Origin: a virus
Reading direction: 5' to 3' (one strand)
DNA: 64,000 nt
Virus record (IMG/VR): IMGVR_UViG_3300022866_000322
Coordinates: 1 to 64,000 of that record
Numbering within the stretch: the stretch's first letter is position 1; the number at the start of each line of letters is the position of its first letter. Under the pieces are notes generated by a model, which saw only the letters and a list, made by a program, of their open reading frames with translations, ran no database searches and was not told where the DNA came from. Made by a program: the position numbers and the translations under genes. Below are positions 56,714-63,791 of this stretch, piece by piece.

Positions 56714-56720
56714 TACAATT

Positions 56721-56748
56721 AAGGGCGGCGCAATGTCGCCCTTTTTTA
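56721..56748 (+). terminator. Intrinsic terminator, copy B
   Basis: Same hairpin as at 55482. The repeated unit continues through TTGACT, which here is the -35 of the next promoter. Confidence 0.85.
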
Positions 56749-56777
56749 TTGACTAACCATTTTAATACAAGTATAAT
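56749..56777 (+). promoter_or_regulatory. Sigma70-like promoter of the phosphomannomutase gene
   Basis: TTGACT (56749-56754), 17 bp, TATAAT (56772-56777); the ATG follows 6 bases later. Confidence 0.75.
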
Positions 56778-56783
56778 CATATT

Positions 56784-57476
56784 ATGAATTATGTATTTGA
56801 TGTGGACGGCACACTTACCCCTAGCCGTAGTACAATGTATGGCCCATTTAAGGGTTGGTTCCTGGATTGGATCAAACACAAGAACGTGTACTTGATCACC
56901 GGAAGTGATTACGCTAAAACAGTAGAGCAGATTGGTGAAGATGTGGCCCACAGTGTGAACGCAGTTTACAATTGTGCTGGTAATAGCATATATGTACGTG
57001 GACAACTGGTTCACAAAAGTGACTGGCGCATAGGCGGAGATCTTGAACTATTTTTAAACGAATGGCTCGAATATAGCGCATATCCGACCCGTACAGGCAC
57101 ACATATTGAACACAGGATAGGTCTGTGTAACTTTAGTGTAGTAGGGCGCGGAGCAGACAAAACACAACGTACAGACTATGTAAAATGGGATACAGACAAC
57201 GGCGAGCGGTATGAAATAGCAGAAGCCATAACCAAGATGTTCCCGGACATAGATGCCACAGTAGCAGGTGAAACAGGCATAGACATTTACCAAAAAGGCA
57301 AAGACAAAGCTCAGGTTGCTGATGTGCTGTCGCCGTTTGTGTTCTTTGGTGACAAGACCGACCCAGGTGGCAATGACCATACCATTAGTTTACGTGCAGA
57401 AAAAGTTCACAGTGTGACCAGCTTTAGTGACACGTGGGAGATATTGCGTCTCAACTACTCTACAGAAAATACGTAG
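56784..57476 (+). CDS. Eukaryotic-type phosphomannomutase-like HAD protein
   Basis: This 230 aa protein has HAD motif I FDVDGTLTPSR, the cap-domain motif FSVVGRGADKTQRTDYVKWD, and FFGDKTDPGGNDHTI, which match PMM2-type phosphomannomutases (GDKT.PGGNDHEI). It would convert mannose-6-P to mannose-1-P for GDP-mannose. Together with the NeuD-like gene and glycosyltransferases it may serve glycan synthesis. Alternatively it is another HAD phosphatase. Confidence 0.82.
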   Translation: MNYVFDVDGTLTPSRSTMYGPFKGWFLDWIKHKNVYLITGSDYAKTVEQIGEDVAHSVNAVYNCAGNSIYVRGQLVHKSDWRIGGDLELFLNEWLEYSAYPTRTGTHIEHRIGLCNFSVVGRGADKTQRTDYVKWDTDNGERYEIAEAITKMFPDIDATVAGETGIDIYQKGKDKAQVADVLSPFVFFGDKTDPGGNDHTISLRAEKVHSVTSFSDTWEILRLNYSTENT

Positions 57477-57542
57477 TAGTAAAACACGATTTTCAGTATG
57501 TACTTTTACCATTTTTACCAGTACAATATGCATAAGTAAAAA

Positions 57543-57563
57543 GTGTTAGAGACGTTCTAACAC
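57543..57563 (+). promoter_or_regulatory. Hairpin in the pqqA leader
   Basis: GTGTTAGA pairs with TCTAACAC around GACGT, 31 bases before the pqqA ATG. Confidence 0.55.
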
Positions 57564-57594
57564 GATTATGAAACAACCTCAGAGGAGAATTACT

Positions 57595-57666
57595 ATGTGG
57601 ACAAAACCAGAATATACAGAAATGCGTTATGGCTTCGAAGTGACAATGTATTTTGCTAACCGCTAA
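57595..57666 (+). CDS. pqqA: PqqA, precursor peptide of the cofactor PQQ
   Basis: A 23-residue peptide starting [13 protein letters not shown] and ending [11 protein letters not shown]. This is the PqqA pattern M.W.KP.[YF]......GFEVT.Y. Glu15 and Tyr19 are the residues that PqqE links and the Pqq enzymes turn into PQQ. AGAGGAGAAT sits at the right distance from the ATG; an in-frame ATG at 57568 would add 9 residues but has no ribosome site. The unit ends in its own terminator. The window holds no pqqB-E, so host enzymes would be needed. The short form resembles beta/gammaproteobacterial PqqA more than the longer alphaproteobacterial form (recalled from memory). Confidence 0.9.
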   Translation: MWTKPEYTEMRYGFEVTMYFANR

Positions 57667-57692
57667 TATACATTAATTTTTGAAGAAACAAA

Positions 57693-57719
57693 AAGTGCTC
57701 ACTTCGGTGGGCATTTTTA
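57693..57719 (+). terminator. Terminator after pqqA
   Basis: AGTGCTCAC pairs with GTGGGCATT (with G-T pairs) around a TTCG tetraloop, followed by a T-run. Confidence 0.85.
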
Positions 57720-57761
57720 TTGACATTGGGTTTTGAAATAACGATTGGGATAAATAAATGT

Positions 57762-58232
57762 ATGAAACATATACATCACATTATTCCAAAATATCTAGGC
57801 GGCACTGACGATCCCGGAAACCTAGTAGAACTCACTGTAAACGACCACGCAGAAGCACACCGTAAGTTATATGAAGAACACAATAATTGGCAAGACTATT
57901 GCGCATGGCAAGCATTATCGGGTCGAATAGGCAAAGAGGAAATACTACGTATGAAACAAGGAATGGCAAACAAAGGACGCAAACGGACACCTGAACAACT
58001 GAAACGTATGTCAGAAGCACAATTGAAACGTGTCGCAAGAAACCGTGCCGACGGAACACTAGAACGTACTAGAAAGAAGCAAAGTGAAGCCCACAAAGGT
58101 AAAAAGAAATCCCCAGAGCATATGAAGAATTGGTCCGAGTCACGTAAGGGACACAAAGTCAGTGAAGACACCCGTGAAAAAATTAGGAAAACTTTGGCAG
58201 AAACTAGAGCCAAATTGGCTTTACAAAAATAG
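57762..58232 (+). CDS. HNH homing endonuclease with NUMOD3-like repeats
   Basis: The ATG at 57762 gives 156 aa. HHIIPKYLGGTDDPGNLVELTVNDHAEAH is an HNH nuclease core. The tail has repeats KGRKRTPEQLKRMSEAQLKR, HKGKKKSPEHMKNWSESRKG, HKVSEDTREKIRK, as in NUMOD3. It is a free-standing selfish nuclease directly next to pqqA. The GATAAATAAAT motif upstream may be a late promoter. Confidence 0.85.
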   Translation: MKHIHHIIPKYLGGTDDPGNLVELTVNDHAEAHRKLYEEHNNWQDYCAWQALSGRIGKEEILRMKQGMANKGRKRTPEQLKRMSEAQLKRVARNRADGTLERTRKKQSEAHKGKKKSPEHMKNWSESRKGHKVSEDTREKIRKTLAETRAKLALQK

Positions 58233-58299
58233 TTTTTTATTGACTTGCTAATAACTCTTGTAGCATATCCAGAATTTAGAATGTCAAACAAGCTATAAG

Positions 58300-58326
58300 A
58301 AAAGCGGCTTCGGCCGCTTTTTTATT
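58300..58326 (+). terminator. Intrinsic terminator
   Basis: AAAAGCGGC pairs with GCCGCTTTT around TTCG, then a T-run. Confidence 0.88.
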
Positions 58327-58334
58327 AAATAGTA

Positions 58335-58363
58335 TTGTATTTCAATTATCTCTAGCGTATAAT
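58335..58363 (+). promoter_or_regulatory. Sigma70-like promoter
   Basis: TTGTAT (58335-58340), 17 bp, TATAAT (58358-58363), ATG 8 bases later. Confidence 0.6.
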
Positions 58364-58370
58364 ATCCTAT

Positions 58371-59072
58371 ATGAAACCAATTGTATTTGTTGGACACAGA
58401 CAAAATCTACATGATGTTCAGATGGTTGCAAAAGCCTGCAACAGACAAGTTGTGGGCCTATTAGACAAATACTTTTATGGCAACACAGACTCTGTATGTG
58501 GTGTTCCTGTGATAGGTGCAGACAGCATGCTAGAGGATACAGCATTCGTTGAAGATCATGATTTTTTCTTAACGTCTTGGTGGACCGGAAACGAAAACCT
58601 AAACAACCCAGAGCATTCAGGTGATAATTTACGCAAGACCAGAATAGATCTATTAGATCAACATGGGATTAAGTGTACTAATTTAATACATCCTAGCTGT
58701 ATAAGGATTGAGAGCAGTAAACTTGGTAATGGTATTATAGCAATGCCGCATACCGCAATAACAGATAATTGTGTTATTGGTGACTATACTGTAGTTGATT
58801 GGTATGCTCTAGTAGGGCATGATTGCAGTATTGGGCGTAATGTTATCATAGGTGCAAGAGCAACACTAGCAGGTGGTATTACTGTAGAAGATAACGTTAG
58901 GATAGGATTAAGTGCTACTGTGGTAGAAGGGCATGAACGAGACATAACACTGCACAAAAACAGTAAAATCTGGGCAGGAGCAGTTGTGTTTGACAGTGTT
59001 CCCGAGGACGCTAATTATACACACAATCATCGCATACTAAAAAGAATCAACAAGGAAAATCAAGATGTTTAA
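58371..59072 (+). CDS. NeuD-like sugar O/N-acyltransferase
   Basis: This 233 aa protein has an N-terminal Rossmann-like domain and a C-terminal left-handed beta helix of hexapeptide repeats (VIGDYTVVDWYALVGHDCSIGRNVIIGARATLAGGITV...VRIGLSATV). This is the NeuD/PglD plan. It would transfer an acyl group to an amino- or sialic-type sugar. It overlaps the next gene by 8 bases. Confidence 0.82.
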   Translation: MKPIVFVGHRQNLHDVQMVAKACNRQVVGLLDKYFYGNTDSVCGVPVIGADSMLEDTAFVEDHDFFLTSWWTGNENLNNPEHSGDNLRKTRIDLLDQHGIKCTNLIHPSCIRIESSKLGNGIIAMPHTAITDNCVIGDYTVVDWYALVGHDCSIGRNVIIGARATLAGGITVEDNVRIGLSATVVEGHERDITLHKNSKIWAGAVVFDSVPEDANYTHNHRILKRINKENQDV

Positions 59073-59796
59073 AGAACGTGTAACTTGGACCCATCACTGG
59101 GGCGACAAAACATTTAGTTTTCGCACAACCAGGAATCAATCATTTAGGTTCAATGCTGGCGAGTTTGCCATGATTGGATTGGAAGCAGATGGAAAGAAAA
59201 TACTACGTGCGTACAGTATTGCCAGCGCACCATGGGAAGAAGAACTAGAATGGCTGAGTGTTAAGGTCCAAGACGGTGAACTGACTGGCAAACTGCAACA
59301 TCTTAAAGAAGGTGACGAGGTTATCATCATGCCCAAGTGTGTGGGCACACTACGTAACGAAGCACTCACACCAGGTGGTACACTGTGGATGTTAGCCACG
59401 GGTACTGGACTCGCTCCTTTTATGAGCCTAATACGTGATGTGGATACACTGGAACAATGGGACCAGATTAATATTGTACACAGTGTTAGACACAGATCAG
59501 AACTTGCGTACTATAAACAGTTAAACACCAACTTCATTGACACAGACATACACGAAATGGTAGCACCAGTATTGAAGTATCGTCCAATTGTTACAGGCGA
59601 GGGCGATGAAAGAATCACAGTGAAACTGTGGAGAGAAACACTACCTGTGCGCAATGATGATAAGGTTATGATCTGTGGCAACATGCGTTTCAACGAAGAC
59701 ATGATTAAATGGTGTAAGCACATGGGCATGTCAGAAGGCACACTTAAGAACCCAGGCGGGTATGTGCTAGAACGAGCCTTTATTGACCCGTCGTAA
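59065..59796 (+). CDS. fpr: Ferredoxin/flavodoxin-NADP+ reductase
   Basis: This 243 aa protein has the FAD site RAYSIASAPWEEELEWLSVKV, the GKLQHLKEGD turn, and the NADP-binding WMLATGTGLAPFMSLI, and ends YVLERAFIDPS as Fpr proteins do. It moves electrons between NADPH and ferredoxin or flavodoxin. In this window it could reduce the Fe-S clusters of the radical SAM proteins, one of which is encoded nearby. Its 3' end overlaps a converging gene by 17 bases. Confidence 0.88.
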   Translation: MFKERVTWTHHWGDKTFSFRTTRNQSFRFNAGEFAMIGLEADGKKILRAYSIASAPWEEELEWLSVKVQDGELTGKLQHLKEGDEVIIMPKCVGTLRNEALTPGGTLWMLATGTGLAPFMSLIRDVDTLEQWDQINIVHSVRHRSELAYYKQLNTNFIDTDIHEMVAPVLKYRPIVTGEGDERITVKLWRETLPVRNDDKVMICGNMRFNEDMIKWCKHMGMSEGTLKNPGGYVLERAFIDPS

Positions 59797-60676
59797 CATT
59801 CACAAATGTGAACTTGCTTATCAAACTAAAGTTGTTTGGTTGAACCATTATATCACCTAAGGGGTAACTACCTTGATAATCGGTTGGGCTTTTACCCAAC
59901 CATGACTTAAATTTATCATGTTGGAAAAATCTACTCCTGGAATCATCTATGTCTATTTCTAATCCACCAGAGATTATAGGTGGAGGTCTCACATCTGATT
60001 GTGCAGGGTCATCGTGATCTGCAAATGCAGTAATAAAATCCTTACCTAGTATATCCTTTTTAATCCAAACATTGTGCCCGTGCAATCTTAGGTCTTTCAT
60101 CATACTGTCGGGTATCTCTTGGTCTACATCATCTTGATAAACTGTGCAGTCGTCGTATTGTGATGCCACTGGTGTAACTTCTACGCTACCTAAGAAAATG
60201 TTGAAATCACTTCTATTAGGAGTTACAACATATTCTTCGAGCTTGTGAATAGTTTGATTTAGTAAATTAAACAGATAATTGATTTCTTGATTTTCCCATG
60301 GGATGTAATCGAATTGGGCATCACCTGTACTCTCCCATCTATCCCGAGACTCAGTTGCTGTTACTAGGTATCTATGCAGTCTATTGAGAAACTTCTGTGT
60401 TTCGATATCAAGTTTCTGTAAAAGTTGTTTGTCAACAGATTCAGGCAACGGTATAATAGAATTAACTTTGTCGAAGACTGCTGTCAATTGATTTATTGTA
60501 GTTTCTGTGGAATCATCTTTTGGTATTACATACGGCCAGTATCTTTTATTTGGGGTAAACTGATACTTTTTACTAACCTTTAAGAAATGTTCTAACCAAA
60601 AATTTGCGAAGTCGGTGTCTAATAGTTTAAATACAAATGGCCCTAAGTCAGTAGAAAAATTTATATACTTCGACAT
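59780..60676 (-). CDS. Hypothetical protein (298 aa)
   Basis: The ATG at 60676 is preferred to a TTG at 60694. Contains LPESVDKQLLQKLDIETQKFLNRLHRYLVTATESRDRW and a C-terminal domain with DDSRSRFFQHDKFKSWLGKS. No known family. A minus-strand AATAAATATT late-like motif lies directly upstream, within the divergent radical SAM 4 promoter. Confidence 0.6.
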   Translation of the reverse strand: MSKYINFSTDLGPFVFKLLDTDFANFWLEHFLKVSKKYQFTPNKRYWPYVIPKDDSTETTINQLTAVFDKVNSIIPLPESVDKQLLQKLDIETQKFLNRLHRYLVTATESRDRWESTGDAQFDYIPWENQEINYLFNLLNQTIHKLEEYVVTPNRSDFNIFLGSVEVTPVASQYDDCTVYQDDVDQEIPDSMMKDLRLHGHNVWIKKDILGKDFITAFADHDDPAQSDVRPPPIISGGLEIDIDDSRSRFFQHDKFKSWLGKSPTDYQGSYPLGDIMVQPNNFSLISKFTFVNVTTGQ

Positions 60677-60687
60677 CCTAATATTTA

Positions 60688-60716
60688 TTGACAACTAGTT
60701 TGCCAGGCACTAAAAT
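60688..60716 (+). promoter_or_regulatory. Sigma70-like promoter of radical SAM 4
   Basis: TTGACA (60688-60693), 17 bp, TAAAAT (60711-60716). It overlaps the minus-strand late motif of the divergent gene. Confidence 0.6.
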
Positions 60717-60724
60717 AAAATTAT

Positions 60725-61909
60725 ATGAAAAAAACAAATTTGCATTGCGCCCTGTCTCATATGAACATGGCCATCCAAAATGAGACCGACTACTGTAGTT
60801 GTAACGTCAACACAGAGAGTTGGAAAGACAATCAACATGATGTTATGAGAGTACCCACGTCTCCACCAAAAACAGCGTGGAACAGTTACACAAGGAAAAT
60901 GATTAAAATTGCATTAGACAAGGGAGTTAAGCACCCTGGATGCAGTCCCTGTTGGCAAGCTGAAGATGCTGGTCGTGTATCGGTCCGACAACAGTTTAAT
61001 TTGGCACTAGACGGAATACAACCTTTAGAGAATCAACCCAGATCCATTATATTAAAACCAGGAAACGTGTGTAACATGGCTTGCCGTATGTGCAACCCTG
61101 CTACTAGCACCAGGTGGTATCAAGATGCATACAAGTTAGAAGAACCTGATGTTGACTACAACGAGTACACAAAGAAATTTGAAATAATTAGAAACAGTTT
61201 CGGAAAACAAAACACTGAATTTTGGGATACTCTTAAAGAATGGATACCTGAGTTACGTGTGATTTACATTTATGGCGGGGAACCATTCATGAATCCGCAA
61301 ACCTGGGATTGGTTAGAGCATGGTATTAAAGTAGGCGCCGCTAAAGATATATACATTGGTTTAACGACCAACCTAATGATATGGAATGAAAAATACTTAG
61401 ATATTTTAAAACAATATAAAGCAGTTGATTTAAACGTAAGCCTAGACTCATCGGATGCAACAGAAATGGAATATGTTAGGCACTTAGCAGATGCAGATAC
61501 CTTGTTCAGAAATGGCAAAAAGGTAAATGATTATTTTGCAAGTTACGATAATGTGTCTCCATGTATAACGTATACACTAACATCATTGAACATGCACAAT
61601 ATAGATTATCATGCGCAACGACTAAAAGAATTGACTGGAATAGACAAGTTGATATTCAATAATGTGTATACTCCCGAGATCTACGACTTTAGACACTTAC
61701 CAAACCCAATCAAAGAAGAACTAAAAAGTGAAATTAAAGACCCAGAAGTAAACAGCATAATAAATCAAATTATCCCAGGGTGTGATAAACTGTGGCCTGA
61801 ATTTTGTGCGCATACAGACAAGTTAGATGCAATACGAGGGCAAAGTTTTCGGGAGGCTTTTCCGGAGTGGTGGGCTAAGTTAGAACCATATTGGTATAAC
61901 TATGAGTAA
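60725..61909 (+). CDS. Radical SAM protein 4
   Basis: This 394 aa protein has SAM cluster CNMACRMC (C116, C120, C123) and YIYGGEPFMNP. N-terminal module cysteines C8 (LHCALSHM), C24/C26 (CSC), C73/C76 (CSPC). It is coupled to the next gene, a glycosyltransferase-like protein, by an 8-base overlap, and a ferredoxin reductase gene is close by. Confidence 0.87.
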   Translation: MKKTNLHCALSHMNMAIQNETDYCSCNVNTESWKDNQHDVMRVPTSPPKTAWNSYTRKMIKIALDKGVKHPGCSPCWQAEDAGRVSVRQQFNLALDGIQPLENQPRSIILKPGNVCNMACRMCNPATSTRWYQDAYKLEEPDVDYNEYTKKFEIIRNSFGKQNTEFWDTLKEWIPELRVIYIYGGEPFMNPQTWDWLEHGIKVGAAKDIYIGLTTNLMIWNEKYLDILKQYKAVDLNVSLDSSDATEMEYVRHLADADTLFRNGKKVNDYFASYDNVSPCITYTLTSLNMHNIDYHAQRLKELTGIDKLIFNNVYTPEIYDFRHLPNPIKEELKSEIKDPEVNSIINQIIPGCDKLWPEFCAHTDKLDAIRGQSFREAFPEWWAKLEPYWYNYE

Positions 61910-62456
61910 AACACTACTATACTGCACAGGATACAGTACGTCAGATCTTGATTGGGAAAAACGTTGGCGTAGATGGTACAACTATCACAAACAACAAGGC
62001 CTACAGTTTGATCAACTTTTAATAGTGGACAATGGTAGTCCAGAGCTTCCAGGCTGGGGCGATAACAGAATAATTTACAATCTTGATCGACCTTGGTTTG
62101 CAAACAAGGATATCATAATATATCGTTACGAAGATACGATAGATACTGATGACCACCTAATCAGATCTGCACAAGTTGCTAAAGAATATACCACACTGTA
62201 TGGTTTTGACAAATTGCTACACATGGAATCTGATGTGTACATTTTAAGCAAACGATTGGCTAAATTTATTAATGAACAAGACTTGGTAACTTTCCCTGGT
62301 GAACTATGTGCAGATTACATAGGAGACAACTACGGCCAGACTCATGACGTACTACCAAACAATATAGATTATGCTACTGGAATTGGTGAAGATTGGGACG
62401 ATGTACACCAAAAACATCTTGACAAGAAGCGTAATTACACATATAATAGAACTTAA
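61902..62456 (+). CDS. GT-A glycosyltransferase-like protein (184 aa)
   Basis: LLYCTGYSTSDLDW, FDQLLIVDNGSPELPGW and KLLHMESDVYILSKRL fit a nucleotide-diphospho-sugar transferase fold, with ESD in place of the DxD metal motif. It is short for the family and could be a reduced or specialised enzyme. Overlaps radical SAM 4. Confidence 0.6.
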   Translation: MSKTLLYCTGYSTSDLDWEKRWRRWYNYHKQQGLQFDQLLIVDNGSPELPGWGDNRIIYNLDRPWFANKDIIIYRYEDTIDTDDHLIRSAQVAKEYTTLYGFDKLLHMESDVYILSKRLAKFINEQDLVTFPGELCADYIGDNYGQTHDVLPNNIDYATGIGEDWDDVHQKHLDKKRNYTYNRT

Positions 62457-62482
62457 GAAATTAGGAAAGTTGTAGTAGTAAC

Positions 62483-62572
62483 GGAAGTGTGGCCGAGTGG
62501 CTTAAGGCGGGAGATTACTAATCTCTTGTACGTGCAAACGTACCGTGGGTTCGAATCCTACCACTTCCGCCA
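62483..62572 (+). tRNA. tRNA-Ser, anticodon ACT
   Basis: Acceptor GGAAGTG with CACTTCC, long variable arm GTACGT/ACGTAC, T arm GTGGG/CCTAC, encoded CCA. Anticodon stem GGAGA/TCTCT and loop TTACTAA put ACT at 34-36, where bacterial AGY-reading tRNA-Ser has GCT. It would read AGT, a common Ser codon in these genes. Confidence 0.88.
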
Positions 62573-62602
62573 AATGTTTTAACAAGATACAATGGAGATA
62601 GT

Positions 62603-62758
62603 ATGACAGTTAATAAGAAGAACAGCCCATTAACATATGAATCAGGCAAGCTAAGACTCGGTCCATTAAGCACAGGAAAACTAGAAGAAATGTTGAAAAC
62701 TTGTAGACCAAGACACAAGAACAAAATTATTAACGAGATAGCAAAGAGAAGTAAATAA
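62603..62758 (+). CDS. Small basic protein between tRNAs (51 aa)
   Basis: MTVNKKNSPLTYESGKLRLG then PLSTGKLEEMLKTCRPRHKN. Behind AATGGAGATAGT. Basic and helical; resembles small proteins of marine T4-like phages. Function unknown. Confidence 0.6.
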   Translation: MTVNKKNSPLTYESGKLRLGPLSTGKLEEMLKTCRPRHKNKIINEIAKRSK

Positions 62759-62764
62759 ACGCAT

Positions 62765-62841
62765 GCTGGTGTAGCTCAGTTGGTAGTAGCGCCTGCTTTG
62801 TAAGCAGGATGTCGGGAGTTCGAGTCTCTCCTCCAGCACCA
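62765..62841 (+). tRNA. tRNA-Thr, anticodon TGT
   Basis: Anticodon arm CCTGC-TTTGTAA-GCAGG, T arm GGGAG-TTCGAGT-CTCTC, encoded CCA. The acceptor stem has one T-T mismatch and the D arm one mismatch with an extra base, so it is slightly irregular. It reads ACA, a frequent codon here. Confidence 0.88.
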
Positions 62842-62846
62842 ACCTT

Positions 62847-62921
62847 GTCCGGTTCGTCTATCGGTTAGGACTCGGGATTTTCATTCCCGCAAGAGGGGTT
62901 CGACTCCCCTACCGGATGCCA
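62847..62921 (+). tRNA. tRNA-Glu, anticodon TTC
   Basis: Acceptor GTCCGGT/ACCGGAT, anticodon arm CGGGA-TTTTCAT-TCCCG, T arm GGGG-TTCGACT-CCCC, discriminator G, encoded CCA. It reads GAA, a frequent codon here. Only 5 bases separate it from tRNA-Thr, so they are co-transcribed. Confidence 0.92.
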
Positions 62922-62938
62922 AGTATAAGGAAACACTA

Positions 62939-63163
62939 ATGAAAAATGGATTGCGTTGGTTCGGCTTCATACTAGCAATGGTTAGTGCTTTCCTTTTAAG
63001 CGGAGGTAATCCTGATGTGCAATGGATGGGCTGGGCAGTTGGTACAGTTAGTTCTGCAATGTGGGTTTACTTTGGTTTTAAGGATAGTGATACTCCTAGA
63101 GCATTAATGGAAGTAATGTATTTGTTACTTGCGATGAGAGGAATATATAATTGGGTAATCTAA
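62939..63163 (+). CDS. Small three-helix membrane protein (74 aa)
   Basis: MKNGLRWFGFILAMVSAFLL, MGWAVGTVSSAMWVYFG and MEVMYLLLAMRGIYNWV are membrane segments. I recall similar small proteins in marine phages. AAGGAAACACTA precedes the start. Function unknown. Confidence 0.65.
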   Translation: MKNGLRWFGFILAMVSAFLLSGGNPDVQWMGWAVGTVSSAMWVYFGFKDSDTPRALMEVMYLLLAMRGIYNWVI

Positions 63164-63179
63164 ATAATAAAGGAACAGT

Positions 63180-63770
63180 ATGTCACTAGTACCAATGGTA
63201 ATTGAAACAACGTCAAAAGGCGAACGTGCTTATGATATCTACAGTAGATTACTCAAAGAGCGTATTATTATGCTGAATGGTCCTGTGGAAGATAACATGA
63301 GTAATTTAATTGTTAGCCAACTGCTGTTCCTAGAATCAGAAGACCCAGACAAGGATATTAATTTATTTGTTAACAGTCCAGGTGGTGTTATTACAGCAGG
63401 CATGGCTATATACGATACCATGCAGTTTATCAAATGTGATGTAGCAACCTATGTGATTGGACAAGCATGTTCAATGGGGTCATTCCTAGCACAAGCAGGA
63501 GCGCCAGGCAAGCGTCACATGTTGCCCTATGCTAGACACATGATTCATCAGCCCAGTGGCGGCACACGCGGTATGCAGAGTGATATAGAAATACAGTACA
63601 AAGAAATTACCAAGATGAAAGAAATACTCACAGAGTTGTATGTTAAACACAACACAGCAGGCAAGACATATGACGACTTTGAGATTGACATGGACCGTGA
63701 TACATTCATGAGTTCAGAAGAATCATTGGAATACGGATTAATAGACAAAATTATTGACAAAAGGCCATAA
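63180..63770 (+). CDS. clpP: ATP-dependent Clp protease proteolytic subunit ClpP
   Basis: This 196 aa protein has the full triad: Ser98 in [14 protein letters not shown], His123 in HMIHQPSGG, and Asp172 in [27 protein letters not shown] and EYGLIDKII complete the fold. ClpP forms the degradation chamber used with ClpA or ClpX. The window also holds clpS and a tmRNA whose tag ends ALAA, so all three could act in one degradation route with host ATPases. Confidence 0.94.
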   Translation: MSLVPMVIETTSKGERAYDIYSRLLKERIIMLNGPVEDNMSNLIVSQLLFLESEDPDKDINLFVNSPGGVITAGMAIYDTMQFIKCDVATYVIGQACSMGSFLAQAGAPGKRHMLPYARHMIHQPSGGTRGMQSDIEIQYKEITKMKEILTELYVKHNTAGKTYDDFEIDMDRDTFMSSEESLEYGLIDKIIDKRP

Positions 63771-63791
63771 TAAACCCGGATTATTAGCTGA

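Noticed and set aside
57568-57594. Nine-residue N-terminal extension of PqqA
   Set aside because: In frame, but the Shine-Dalgarno sequence AGAGGAG lies inside it and serves the ATG at 57595, which gives the usual PqqA length.
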